From Candidatus Bathyarchaeota archaeon (GTDB taxonomy: Archaea; Thermoproteota; Bathyarchaeia; TCS64), in the NCBI GenBank assembly GCA_016783455.1, contig JADHWN010000014.1, forward strand, positions 1 through 47,040: DNA of 47,040 nucleotides, in the 5' to 3' direction. Made by a program: the position numbers and the translations under genes. The stretch's first letter is position 1. Every line of letters starts with the position of its first letter. Of the stretch, positions 29,689 through 38,985 are shown in pieces. The notes under the pieces were generated by a model. It was not told where the DNA came from. It searched no databases and saw only the letters and a list, made by a program, of their open reading frames with translations.

Positions 29689-32454
29689 GTGATACACGTG
29701 GATAACAAAGACTGGCACGCAGCTGAGATCGACGAAGTTCTCGCAGCCCTCGAGACAAGCCTATTCGGGATTACCGACGAGGAGGCAGTTAAGAGGCTCG
29801 AGGTATACGGGCCCAACGAGCTCAAGGAGGAGAAGAAGAAGCAGTGGTACCACCTCGTCATAGAGCAGTTCACCAGCGTCCTCGTCATCATACTCATCAT
29901 CTCAGCGGTCGTCTCCGCCTACCTCTCCATCCAGGAGGGGGAGCCCATGACGGACACCTGGGTCATCCTCTTCATCGTCGTCATGAACGCAGTCCTCGGC
30001 TTCGTCCAGGAGTATCGCGCGGAGAAGGCCGTCGAGGCCCTCAAGGCCATGGTCTCCCCCCATGTCCTCGTGAGGAGAGGAGGCAGGGAGGAGTCCATCG
30101 ACTCCAAGGACCTCGTGCCCGGGGACATCGTCCTCCTCGAGGCTGGAAGCCGGGTCCCAGCTGACAGCAGGCTCATCCAGGCAGCTAACCTCCAGGTCGA
30201 CGAGGCCGCCCTCACCGGAGAGTCCCGACCAGTCACCAAGAACCTCAATCTGGTCAACGCTGAGGCCGGCGTCGGGGACCGGAAGAACTCCGTATTCATG
30301 GGGACCGTGGTCACCCTCGGCAGGGCAGTCGCAGTCGTCACCGAGACCGGGATGACAAGCGAGTTCGGAAAGATCGCAGGCATGGTCCAGTCCATCGACG
30401 TAGAGGACCCACCCCTACGCATCAAGATGGAGAAGATAGGCAGGCAGCTCGCCACCATATCAGTCATACTCACATTCTGGGTATTCATCATCCTCTGGTT
30501 CGTCCACGACAGGACCCTCAAAGAAGTATTCATGACCAGCATAAGCCTCGCCGTCTCCGCCATCCCCGAGGGCCTCCCAGCCGTCCTCACGATCACCCTC
30601 GCCCTGGGCACAGCCAGGATGGCCCGGCAGAAGGCCATCGTCCGCAAGCTGGCCTCCGTGGAGACCCTGGGAAGCACCACCGTGATCTGCAGCGACAAGA
30701 CCGGCACCCTCACCAAGAACGAGATGACCGTACAGAGGCTCACATCCAACGGCAGGACGATCCACGTCACGGGAGCGGGGTACGCCCCTGAGGGGGAATT
30801 CGAGACAGGTGGAGCTAAATTCGATCCCCGAGGAGACACCGACTTGGAGCTGCTACTCCGAATAGGCGTCCTCAACAACGACGCCCGCGTTCAGGAGAAC
30901 AACGGCTCATGGATCTGCTTAGGCGACCCAACGGAAGGAGCTCTGGTGGTTACTGCCAAGAAGGCTGGGATAATCCAGTCCGAACTCAACAATACATATC
31001 CACGGGTGGCAGAACTCCCGTTTGATTCAGCCAGAAAGCGCATGTCAACGATCCATCAGACCCCCGAGGGAAAACTCATCGCATACGTGAAAGGCGCCCC
31101 CGAGATGATCCTGGAGCGCAGCATAAGCGTATACGACGGACAGGTCAGACCTATCCAGCAGGACGACGTCGACGTCAACATGGAGAACATGACCAGTATG
31201 GCTGAGGACGCCCTCAGGGTCCTGGCCATGGCCTACAAGGAGCTCCCAGACGACTACGACATCCAGAACCTGGAGGTGGAGGCGGTCGAGTCCGACCTCA
31301 CATTCGTCGGCATGATGGGCATGATCGACCCCGCCAGGGAGGAGGTCCCCCTCGCCATCAGGACCGCCCAGGGCGCAGGCATCCGCTCCGTCATGGTCAC
31401 CGGCGACCACAAGATCACGGCCGTCGCCATCGCCAAGGAGATAGGCATAATCGAAGAGGAGACACCGACCTCAGTTTTGGAGGGGGCGGACGTCGAGGGA
31501 TTCACGGACGACCAGCTCGACGACGTCATCGAGGACGTCCGAGTATTCGCAAGGGTCAGCCCAGAGCACAAGATGCGCATCGCCCAGAGCCTGAAGCGGC
31601 TGGGCCACATAGTCGCCATGACCGGAGACGGCGTCAACGACGCCCCAGCCCTCAAGGCCGCCGACATCGGCGTCGCCATGGGCATCAAGGGCACCGACGT
31701 CACCAAGGAGGCCTCCGACATGGTCCTCGAGGACGACAACTTCGCCACCATCGTCAAGGCCATCGAGGGGGGCAGGGAGATCTACGACAACGTCTCCAAG
31801 TACATCCGCCTCATGCTCGCCGCCAACTTCGACGAGTTCATCGAGATCACCGTCACCGCCGTCCTCGGCCTACCCATCCCATTCCTCCCCATCCACGTCC
31901 TCTGGATAAACCTCGTCACAGACGGCCTACCAGCCATCGCCCTCAGCGTCGACCCCCCCGACCCCGACATCATGAAGTACCCACCCAGGGACCCCAAGGA
32001 AGACATACTCAGACGCTTCTGGAGATTCATCCTATTCGCCGCCCTAGTCGACTTCATCAGCGACTTCGTCCCATTCGTCTACGTCTACGCCACCACACTA
32101 ATCGGAACAGGAGACGGAGAACTCGCAGCCACCACCGCCAGAACCGTCGCATTCACGAGCATCGTATTCTTCGAGTTCATACTAGCCTACCAGTGTAGGA
32201 GCGAGACCAAGCACATATTCCAGCTGGGCTGGAGGGGATTCACCGCAAACAAGATGCTATTCGTCTCCGTCATGGTAGGCCTCACCCTCCAGTTCATGAT
32301 ACTATACATCCCATTCCTCAACGACGTATTCCACGTCGTACCTCTGACCCCATTCCAACTATTCCTCTGCTTCGCAGGATCACTCACCGCATTCCTAATA
32401 GTACCCCAGAGACTCATCCCCAGAAGACAGTACATGGAGCACAGAAAGGCCTAA
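29689..32454 (+). CDS. P2-type cation-transporting ATPase (Ca2+-ATPase-like)
   Basis: A 921-residue P-type ATPase. Order: N-terminal cation-ATPase domain (ITDEEAVKRLEVYGPNELKE), M1-M2, actuator domain with VDEAALTGES, M4 with SAIPEGLPAVLTITLALGTA (PEGLP of Ca2+ pumps), the phosphorylation site ICSDKTGTLTKNEM (D336), the nucleotide-binding KGAPE segment, the hinge MTGDGVNDAPALKAADIGVA, and six C-terminal helices with LWINLVTDGLPAIALSVDPP. It exports Ca2+ or a similar cation at the expense of ATP. The start is GTG 29689; a TATA-like GTTATAAAT (about 29629-29637) lies upstream with a roughly 34-nt leader. It is next to the proton-pumping pyrophosphatase, so ion pumps cluster here. Confidence 0.93.
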   Translation: MIHVDNKDWHAAEIDEVLAALETSLFGITDEEAVKRLEVYGPNELKEEKKKQWYHLVIEQFTSVLVIILIISAVVSAYLSIQEGEPMTDTWVILFIVVMNAVLGFVQEYRAEKAVEALKAMVSPHVLVRRGGREESIDSKDLVPGDIVLLEAGSRVPADSRLIQAANLQVDEAALTGESRPVTKNLNLVNAEAGVGDRKNSVFMGTVVTLGRAVAVVTETGMTSEFGKIAGMVQSIDVEDPPLRIKMEKIGRQLATISVILTFWVFIILWFVHDRTLKEVFMTSISLAVSAIPEGLPAVLTITLALGTARMARQKAIVRKLASVETLGSTTVICSDKTGTLTKNEMTVQRLTSNGRTIHVTGAGYAPEGEFETGGAKFDPRGDTDLELLLRIGVLNNDARVQENNGSWICLGDPTEGALVVTAKKAGIIQSELNNTYPRVAELPFDSARKRMSTIHQTPEGKLIAYVKGAPEMILERSISVYDGQVRPIQQDDVDVNMENMTSMAEDALRVLAMAYKELPDDYDIQNLEVEAVESDLTFVGMMGMIDPAREEVPLAIRTAQGAGIRSVMVTGDHKITAVAIAKEIGIIEEETPTSVLEGADVEGFTDDQLDDVIEDVRVFARVSPEHKMRIAQSLKRLGHIVAMTGDGVNDAPALKAADIGVAMGIKGTDVTKEASDMVLEDDNFATIVKAIEGGREIYDNVSKYIRLMLAANFDEFIEITVTAVLGLPIPFLPIHVLWINLVTDGLPAIALSVDPPDPDIMKYPPRDPKEDILRRFWRFILFAALVDFISDFVPFVYVYATTLIGTGDGELAATTARTVAFTSIVFFEFILAYQCRSETKHIFQLGWRGFTANKMLFVSVMVGLTLQFMILYIPFLNDVFHVVPLTPFQLFLCFAGSLTAFLIVPQRLIPRRQYMEHRKA

Positions 32455-32470
32455 CCAACCTCCACGAATC

Positions 32471-32480
32471 TTTATATATA
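32471..32480 (+). promoter_or_regulatory. TATA box of the pyrophosphatase gene
   Basis: TTTATATATA, a near-consensus archaeal TATA box in the 82-nt gap before the gene; transcription would begin near 32500, leaving a leader of about 35-40 nt containing AGAGG. Confidence 0.6.
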
Positions 32481-32536
32481 GTGTCGAAGGAAAGTTCTGG
32501 GTACGTTTAACTATACTTCAAGAGGTAGATCTGTAA

Positions 32537-34537
32537 ATGGCTCTCGAACCCTGGCTGATTGCACCCGTTTCCGCAGTAGCATCACTCCTGATCGGACTAT
32601 TCCTCTACAACTACGTGAGTAGCAAGGACGCCGGCACAGACAGGATGAAGCAGATAGCCGGATGGATCCAGGAAGGCTCAAGGGCCTTCCTAAAGACAGA
32701 GTACACCTACCTAGGAGCATTCGTCGCGGTCATGGCGATAATCCTCTCGGTGGCCCTAGGAGTGAAGATCGGCCTCACATTTGTATTCGGCACGGTATTC
32801 TCAGGCCTAGCAGGCATAATAGGGATGGAGATCGCCGTGAAAGCCAACGTCAGGACGGCCAACGCGGCCAAGAATGGGGGCCTCATCGCCGCATTCCCAA
32901 TCGCCTTCAGAGGCGGAGCGGTCATGGGCCTCATGGTCGTCGGCCTAGCTCTCTTCGGAATCAGCATCATCTACTGGCTGACAGGAGACCCAGAGACGGT
33001 CCTAGGAATGAGCATCGGCGCCAGCACGCTTACCCTATTCATGAAGGCGGGAGGCGGAATCTACACCAAGACTGCCGATATCGCAGCCGACCTCGTCGGA
33101 AAGGTGGAGCTCGGCATCCCCGAGGACGACCCCCGCAATCCAGCCGTAATAGCAGACAACGTCGGGGACAACGTAGGAGACTGTGCAGGCTCAGGGGCAG
33201 ACCTCTTCGACTCGTACGTGGCTGCGATAATGGCCGCCATGATCCTGGGTGGCACCATGCAGATCGCTTATCTCCAGACCCTACCCCTGGTCTTCGCAGG
33301 CTTAGGCATAATCGCCTCGATTATCGGCATAGCCTCCGTGAGAGTAAAGGAAGGCGGAGACCCGGGAACATCCCTCAACAACGGTACGTACATCACATGC
33401 ATAATCTTCGGCGTCCTCACGTACGCTGTCACGTACCTCTACGGCTATGACATAAAGATCTGGTACGCAACCGTGGTCGGCCTGCTGGCTGGGATAGTCA
33501 TCGGCATGACCTCAGACCACTACACCTCCATCAACAAAGGCCCAGCAAAGAAGACCGCGGAGGCAGCCCAGACTGGGGCGGCCATCAACATCCTCACGGG
33601 CTTCTCATACGGCCTAATCAGCTGCTTCCCCGCATTCCTCGGAATAGGCATCGGTTCAGCCATCGCATACTCCCTCTACGGCGTCTACGGCGTCGGCATG
33701 GCCGCAGTGGGAATGCTCGCAATCGCAGGAACTATCATCGCCGGGGACGCCTACGGCCCAATAGGGGACAATGCCAAGGGAATCGCCGAGATGTCCGAGC
33801 TCGGGGATGAGGTCGTCGACATCACAGACGAGATCGACGCCGCCGGCAACACCACGAAGGCCATAACGAAGGGCTTCGCCATAGGCGCAGCGGGGCTCAC
33901 CGCCCTGGCGCTCCTCGCCTCCTTCCAGGAGATAGTCAAGGACCTCCTCCAGCAGAGCATAAGCTTCAACCTCATGGACCCCATAGTCATGATGGGCATA
34001 TTCATCGGGATGAGCGTCCCCGTCATTTTCTCCGCCATGATCATCCTCGGCGTCTCGAAGAACGCACACAGGATGATCGAGGAGATAAGGAGACAGTTCC
34101 GGGAGATACCTGGCCTAATGGAGGGAACCGGACAGCCCGACTACAACGCATGCATCTCCATAGCCACTAAAGGAGCCCTCAAAGAGCTGCTGCCATTAAT
34201 AGTATTCACCATCAGCACAACCCTCATAGTCGGCTTCGTAGCCGGAATCCGGGCCCTGGCGGGCTACCTCAGCGGCGCAATATTCAGCGGCTTCTTCCTA
34301 GCGATCCTCATGGCCAACGCCGGAGGCCTCTGGGACAACGCCAAAAAGTACGTCGAGTCCGGCCACTTCGGAGGAAAGGGATCTGACACTCACAAGGCCG
34401 CGGTCATCGGGGACACCGTCGGGGACCCATTCAAGGACACCGCGGGACCATCACTGAACACGCTGGTGACAGTGATATCACAGATAGCCTCCCTCTTCGC
34501 ACCCCTCATCGTAGCCTACGCCCTTATAGGCGTCTAG
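32537..34537 (+). CDS. hppA: Membrane-bound, K+-independent proton-translocating pyrophosphatase
   Basis: A 666-residue M-PPase with about 16 membrane helices. Signature sites: KAGGGIYTKTADIAADLVGK, the pyrophosphate/Mg loop NPAVIADNVGDNVGDCAGSG, and the C-terminal GDTVGDPFKDTAGPSLNT. The subtype marker reads GNTTKAITKG with Lys441 where K+-dependent enzymes have Ala, so this is a K+-independent H+ pump (established marker). It couples hydrolysis of the pyrophosphate made in anabolism to proton export, an energy-saving device common in anaerobes. Full length, strong TATA box upstream. Confidence 0.96.
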   Translation: MALEPWLIAPVSAVASLLIGLFLYNYVSSKDAGTDRMKQIAGWIQEGSRAFLKTEYTYLGAFVAVMAIILSVALGVKIGLTFVFGTVFSGLAGIIGMEIAVKANVRTANAAKNGGLIAAFPIAFRGGAVMGLMVVGLALFGISIIYWLTGDPETVLGMSIGASTLTLFMKAGGGIYTKTADIAADLVGKVELGIPEDDPRNPAVIADNVGDNVGDCAGSGADLFDSYVAAIMAAMILGGTMQIAYLQTLPLVFAGLGIIASIIGIASVRVKEGGDPGTSLNNGTYITCIIFGVLTYAVTYLYGYDIKIWYATVVGLLAGIVIGMTSDHYTSINKGPAKKTAEAAQTGAAINILTGFSYGLISCFPAFLGIGIGSAIAYSLYGVYGVGMAAVGMLAIAGTIIAGDAYGPIGDNAKGIAEMSELGDEVVDITDEIDAAGNTTKAITKGFAIGAAGLTALALLASFQEIVKDLLQQSISFNLMDPIVMMGIFIGMSVPVIFSAMIILGVSKNAHRMIEEIRRQFREIPGLMEGTGQPDYNACISIATKGALKELLPLIVFTISTTLIVGFVAGIRALAGYLSGAIFSGFFLAILMANAGGLWDNAKKYVESGHFGGKGSDTHKAAVIGDTVGDPFKDTAGPSLNTLVTVISQIASLFAPLIVAYALIGV

Positions 34538-34578
34538 AGGGACTACGCAACCCATTTTCCTCTAGCGGGTCCTCAATG

Positions 34579-34587
34579 TTTATATTA
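34579..34587 (+). promoter_or_regulatory. TATA box of the L15e gene
   Basis: TTTATATTA about 50 nt before the ATG at 34635; transcription would start near 34608. GAGGAAAGATCA gives a ribosome binding site just before the ATG. Confidence 0.55.
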
Positions 34588-34634
34588 TCGTAGACTTCTG
34601 TAGTTCGGTAGTCTCAGAATAAGAGGAAAGATCA

Positions 34635-35096
34635 ATGTACCGCCATCTACAGCAAGCGTGGAGAGCCCCCGGAGGCGGCTACCTCAGGGACCTTATGAGG
34701 GAGCGTGCAATAATCTGGAGGCGCCAGCCCGTCGTGGTCAGGATAGACAAGCCTACACGACTAGACAGAGCCCGTCGACTAGGCTACAAAGCTAAGAAAG
34801 GCTTCGTCGTCGTCAGAGTTCGTGTGAGACGCGGAGGAAGGAGGAAGCCCCGACCAAAGATGGGGAGGCGCCAGAAGAGAATGGGCGTCTCAAAATACAC
34901 GCCAGCCAAGAGCATAAAACTCATCGCCGAGGAGAGAGTCGCCCGAAGGTATCCCAATCTGGAAGTCCTCAACTCCTACTGGGTCTGGGAGGACGGCACC
35001 TCCAAGTGGCACGAAGTCATACTAGTTGACCCAAACAGCCCCTCTATCAAGACCGACAAGGACGTAGGATGGATATCTGGAAAATCTAAATCATAG
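34635..35096 (+). CDS. rpl15e: Large-subunit ribosomal protein L15e, C-terminally short
   Basis: A 153-residue L15e beginning [20 protein letters not shown] and containing [40 protein letters not shown] and [20 protein letters not shown]. It is a structural protein of the archaeal/eukaryotic 50S/60S subunit that threads through 23S rRNA. Archaeal L15e is usually near 190 residues and ends with an Arg/Lys-rich RGLTSAG-type tail after the 'DPRLAWI' segment; here the protein stops at [12 protein letters not shown]. No frame downstream continues the tail, so it is a genuine short form or a nonsense truncation. GAGGAAAGA just before the ATG is a good ribosome binding site. Confidence 0.93.
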   Translation: MYRHLQQAWRAPGGGYLRDLMRERAIIWRRQPVVVRIDKPTRLDRARRLGYKAKKGFVVVRVRVRRGGRRKPRPKMGRRQKRMGVSKYTPAKSIKLIAEERVARRYPNLEVLNSYWVWEDGTSKWHEVILVDPNSPSIKTDKDVGWISGKSKS

Positions 35097-35277
35097 ATAA
35101 ATACCAGTTCTTAATAGCTACGAACCTTCATTAATAATGGTAAATCATAAATAGGGATATTTGGACTTCAAGAGTGAAAATAGAGATAACACGATATTCT
35201 GTTTAGAAAAAACGTTTGGTTGAGGTAGGGATAGTGGATTTGAGAGAATTTCGTAAAGTAGCTCTGGAGGTCTTCCA

Positions 35278-35991
35278 TTGAGAGAGCCACTTTTCTCCAT
35301 AGTCATCCCGACCCTTAACGAGGAGGAGAATATCGGCTGCTGCATAAAGTCATTAGCCGAGCAGACCTGGCTCAACTATGAGGTCATCGTCGCAGACGGG
35401 GGGAGCACCGACAACACGATCGAGATAGCGGAGACAAACGGCTTCAAGGTCCTATCCGTGGAGAAGACTCGCCCCCACGACGTGAGCACCGCAAAGAACC
35501 TCGGGGCGAAGTACTCCGAGGGGAGCGTCCTCGTCTTCCTAGACGCCGATATGAGCATAGACCCAAACTGTCTCGAAGTGCTCGCCGAGGGCTACAAGGA
35601 CCCCGAGGTAGTCGGTATGGCCCTGAAGGTCCTGCCATCTGAGTCGAACCGCCTTGAGAAGACACTGTACGAGTGCAACAACGTCCTCGCAAGGCTAGGC
35701 AACAAGATAGGGTTCCACGAGATAAGCTACTTCTCATGCCACTCCTACAGGAAGGATGCTTTCATGCAGGTCGGAGGGTTCAGAACGGACCTCTACGCCT
35801 GCGAGGACCTCGACCTATCCCTTAGGCTTAGGTACACGGGCAAGTACGTCGTCACGCCGAGGTCGATCCTCTGGACCTCACCACGGCGACTCAGAGAGTG
35901 GTCCCACCACTGGTACATATACAAATACATGAGGTACCTTGCGGAGTACTACATCTACGACAAGGTAACCGACTATTACGACGACCTCTGA
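35278..35991 (+). CDS. Family 2 glycosyltransferase
   Basis: A 237-residue GT-A enzyme: PLFSIVIPTLNEEENIGCCI start, VIVADGGSTDNTIEIAE, VFLDADMSI with the D-x-D metal/sugar-nucleotide motif, a HEISYFSCHSYRKDAFMQVG acceptor segment, and CEDLDLSLRLRYTG with the E-D catalytic-base motif. No membrane helix, so cytoplasmic. It starts with TTG at 35278, supported by TCTGGAGGTC a few bases upstream. Product unknown; likely surface glycan or S-layer glycosylation. Confidence 0.88.
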   Translation: MREPLFSIVIPTLNEEENIGCCIKSLAEQTWLNYEVIVADGGSTDNTIEIAETNGFKVLSVEKTRPHDVSTAKNLGAKYSEGSVLVFLDADMSIDPNCLEVLAEGYKDPEVVGMALKVLPSESNRLEKTLYECNNVLARLGNKIGFHEISYFSCHSYRKDAFMQVGGFRTDLYACEDLDLSLRLRYTGKYVVTPRSILWTSPRRLREWSHHWYIYKYMRYLAEYYIYDKVTDYYDDL

Positions 35992-36099
35992 TAGGCATCC
36001 ATTGGTATCTCTTACCCTATCTCTGTTACACTCTTTGAATCCTTACTCCGCCCTCCAGGATGAGTACCTGATTAGGATGTTCATATAATTCGTCTCCAG

Positions 36100-37302
36100 T
36101 TATCTTCTTGCTTTGGCAGCGACGATCTGGATGACATCTTTATCCTTCAGGATATGCCCTTCCCCCAGGCGCATCTTCGTTTTTGCGTCCACAGCGTGTA
36201 TAAACGTCTCCCCCAGCTCCGTGTGAATTAAACTGGCGAACTGTTTCGCCGTCGTACCCTGGGGGACGAGGTGGCAGTCTGGTAGGACCCTCCCCTGGTG
36301 GTCAGTGAACTTCTCGGCGTCCTCAACGGGGTAGACGACTATTGTTTCGAGGAGCTGGAAGAAAGCCGCGTTAAGAGCCTCCTGCAACCCTGTGGAGCCC
36401 CACTTGTCGAAGACCCTCTCCCTAATGGTCTCAAGGGCTCTCCTCTGCGTGCTTGAGAGCTCCGCTGATTCAGCTATTATGAAGTCGCTGTCCCCCGGCG
36501 TGTATTTTATCATTCCTGCGTTTGCCGCTCTCCTCAGTGCTAGCTCCGCCTCAGCCATTGTCGGGATAACATGGTATCCCGCTCCCCTCAGTCTTCTCAT
36601 GTTCTCTTCCGCAGGTCCTTTATCGGCCTTGTTCGCGGCAACAATGAGGGGTTTAGAGACCCTCCTGAGCTCGGTCACGAACCTGGAGAGCTCCTCGTCG
36701 CTCCATTGAGAAGCCTTGTGGCTGTCAAGCCTTAATCGTTGCACGCTCTCAGATATCTGGTACCTGTTTATCCCCAGGCCCGAGAGCTTCACTTCGAGGT
36801 GAAGTTCTATTCCCTCCCTTGCCGCCTGGGCCGTCCTTGCTGTCTTTTCCCAGTCCTTTTTTACTAGGCCTAGAAGCCAGGCGTCGAACTCCTCCTCCAG
36901 CATTTTGACATCCTCTAAAGGATCGTGGCTTCCCGGGGAGACAGGCTGCCCGTTGTCATCGGTAGCCCCTGCTACGTCAGCCACAACTACAAGTGCGTCA
37001 GCTCGCCTCACCTCGTCAAGGAACTGGTTTCCCAGGCCTTTGCCCATATGTGCGCCTTTGATGAGTCCAGGGCAGTCAATGATGTCAACGGGTATCAGGC
37101 GGACTCCATCAATGCAAGCGGAGTTCACGGGATCGTCCTTGACACCTAGCTCCCTGCATACGCATGATGAACGGACGTAGGCCACCCCTCGGTTTGCCTC
37201 GATCGTGGTGAAGGGGAATCCTGCTATATCTACAGCTTTCATCGTGGCCGCTGCGAAGAAAGTGCTCTTCCCTACGTTCGCCTTCCCTACTAATCCTACC
37301 AT
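36100..37302 (-). CDS. ychF: YchF/Obg-type translation-associated GTPase/ATPase
   Basis: A 400-residue archaeal YchF. P-loop VGLVGKANVGKSTFFAAATM, switch region FPFTTIEANRGVAYV, Walker B DIIDCPGLIKGAHMGKGLGN, NKAD guanine-type loop (AANKADKG), and a C-terminal TGS domain (about residues 320-400, ending GEGHILKDKDVIQIVA). YchF proteins bind ribosomes and are unusual in using ATP. ATG 37302 begins right before the first strand; the three residues upstream are from a TTG extension. It is last in the minus-strand cluster after DUF2095. Confidence 0.93.
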   Translation of the reverse strand: MVGLVGKANVGKSTFFAAATMKAVDIAGFPFTTIEANRGVAYVRSSCVCRELGVKDDPVNSACIDGVRLIPVDIIDCPGLIKGAHMGKGLGNQFLDEVRRADALVVVADVAGATDDNGQPVSPGSHDPLEDVKMLEEEFDAWLLGLVKKDWEKTARTAQAAREGIELHLEVKLSGLGINRYQISESVQRLRLDSHKASQWSDEELSRFVTELRRVSKPLIVAANKADKGPAEENMRRLRGAGYHVIPTMAEAELALRRAANAGMIKYTPGDSDFIIAESAELSSTQRRALETIRERVFDKWGSTGLQEALNAAFFQLLETIVVYPVEDAEKFTDHQGRVLPDCHLVPQGTTAKQFASLIHTELGETFIHAVDAKTKMRLGEGHILKDKDVIQIVAAKARR

Positions 37303-37363
37303 TCGAGCCAAGAGTGCACCATGGTATGATTGTGGGGCCTAAGTTTTAACTTCTCGTCTAAGC

Positions 37364-37672
37364 TCACAGGTCCCTTGTATAGTAGCCTTCTCTCTTCCTG
37401 CTGCCGAAGCTCCTGATCCCCTTTTCCCTAAGCTGCTCCTTCAGTTCGAATGCTCGGTCCTGAGTGATCTCTCCTTTCTTCTCAAGGTATTCAATTATCT
37501 CCTCCCCCTGCTCGTCGGTGCCGCACCTTCGGAGGAAGTCCACGATGTCTGGGGCGTAGCCTGCCCACTTCCTCGTTGACCTTCCTTCAACTTCAACGAC
37601 TACTTTGGATTCATTGCCTTCCAGTTCGTCTGCAAGGTGAGGGAAGAGCTTCTTGAATCGGTCCTTTTCCAT
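37364..37672 (-). CDS. DUF2095 family protein
   Basis: A 102-residue acidic/basic archaeal protein with the DUF2095 pattern: EKDRFKKLFPHLADELEGNE, YAPDIVDFLRRCGTDEQGEE, IIEYLEKKGEIT and a helical end. Function unknown; the family is confined to archaea. It lies 61 nt before ychF and 61 nt after the GlmU-like gene, co-oriented with both. Confidence 0.88.
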   Translation of the reverse strand: MEKDRFKKLFPHLADELEGNESKVVVEVEGRSTRKWAGYAPDIVDFLRRCGTDEQGEEIIEYLEKKGEITQDRAFELKEQLREKGIRSFGSRKREGYYTRDL

Positions 37673-37733
37673 GGAGTTTTCTGTATGAGGGAAAGGTAGG
37701 TGTAAGATAAACCTGATCCATCACTTGTAGTCT

Positions 37734-38984
37734 TCAGGTATCCGTGGACCTGATGAATGCGCTGGATGGCACGTCTCTGTATATCGTCAACCCGGGGGCG
37801 ATCCAGGCACCAGATCCTACCTTGATGCCGGGCATTAGGTTGACGTTTATCCCTGTCTGGACGTCGTCGCCGATTATAGAGCCAAGTTTCCGCTGTCCAG
37901 AGTCGATCCGACCGTCTTTGATATTGACATTAATGTTTTTCTTGTCAAATCTGATGTTCGCAGTCATTGTCCCCGCTCCAAAATTGCAGTTCTCGCCTAT
38001 TATGCTGTCCCCGACATAGGAGAGGTGTGCGACATGTGTTCCGTTCATGATTACGCTGTTCTTTACCTCGCAGGCGTTCCCTATCCTCACATTGGCGCCG
38101 AGATATGTTGATGGGCGGAGATAGCAGTTAGGGCCAATATCGCTCCCAGGACCTATGTACACAGGGCCCTCTATATACGCGCCAGACCTAACTCTAGCCC
38201 CCTTGGCTATTCGAACGGAGCCGTGGATGTACACACCGTCCTCTATCTCGCCCTCAACCTCTGTCTCTTGTTGCCCCAGAGCCCTCTTGTTCGCCTCTAG
38301 GAGGTTCCAAGGGAGGCCGACGTCCAGCCAGTCTTCCTCGAAGATGGGTACTGCGTTCACGGCGCTGCCCGATTCTATAAGTGCCTTCAAGGAGTCAGTG
38401 ATCTCGTACTCATTCCGCTGGGACAGCCCCGTCTCCGCAATGAACTTGAATATCTCTGAGTTGAAGACATAGATTCCTGCATTCCCCAGCTTGCTCGGCT
38501 CCTCGCCTTGTCGGGGTTTTTCGACGATGTTGACGACGCGGTCGCCATCGAGCTCTACGACGCCTGTCTGGGAAGGGTTCTCTACAGGCACCACGCAGAG
38601 GGTGGTCTCGCTCTCGCTGTGGGAGTCAATTAGATACTTGAATATCTCGGGGTTGACATGGAGGTCACCGTAGAAGCCTATGAACTCCTCTCCGTTCACG
38701 AACTCCTCGGCGATTTGGAAGGCATCCGCTGTCCCAATCATCTTCTCCTGCTTGATGTAATTAAGGTTCAACCCTAGCCCCCTGCCGTCTCCAAATTGAC
38801 CCTTGATCTTCTCCTCCATGTAATGTGTCACGATGAGGACATCGGTGATACCTGCATCCGCTATCCCTCTGAGGGACCACTCCAGAAGAGGCCTCCCTCC
38901 TACAGGTAGGAGGTGCTTCGGCCTGTTCTCGGTCAGAGGGCTAAGCCTCTCACCCTTCCCTGCTGCTAACACGACTGCTTTCAT
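37734..38984 (-). CDS. glmU: Bifunctional sugar-1-phosphate nucleotidylyltransferase/acetyltransferase (archaeal GlmU-like)
   Basis: A 416-residue protein. The N-terminal nucleotidyltransferase carries VVLAAGKGERLSPLTENRPK, FYGDLHVNPE and the VEKP motif; the C-terminal part (about residues 240-410) is a left-handed beta-helix of hexapeptide repeats (GVYIHGSVRIAKGARVRSGA ... YIGPGSDIGPNCYLRPSTYL). It is of the ST0452/MJ1101 type, making UDP-GlcNAc and related sugars from the phosphosugar delivered by GlmM. It lies 1 nt after glmM, a tight operon. Confidence 0.92.
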   Translation of the reverse strand: MKAVVLAAGKGERLSPLTENRPKHLLPVGGRPLLEWSLRGIADAGITDVLIVTHYMEEKIKGQFGDGRGLGLNLNYIKQEKMIGTADAFQIAEEFVNGEEFIGFYGDLHVNPEIFKYLIDSHSESETTLCVVPVENPSQTGVVELDGDRVVNIVEKPRQGEEPSKLGNAGIYVFNSEIFKFIAETGLSQRNEYEITDSLKALIESGSAVNAVPIFEEDWLDVGLPWNLLEANKRALGQQETEVEGEIEDGVYIHGSVRIAKGARVRSGAYIEGPVYIGPGSDIGPNCYLRPSTYLGANVRIGNACEVKNSVIMNGTHVAHLSYVGDSIIGENCNFGAGTMTANIRFDKKNINVNIKDGRIDSGQRKLGSIIGDDVQTGINVNLMPGIKVGSGAWIAPGLTIYRDVPSSAFIRSTDT

Positions 38985-38985
38985 A

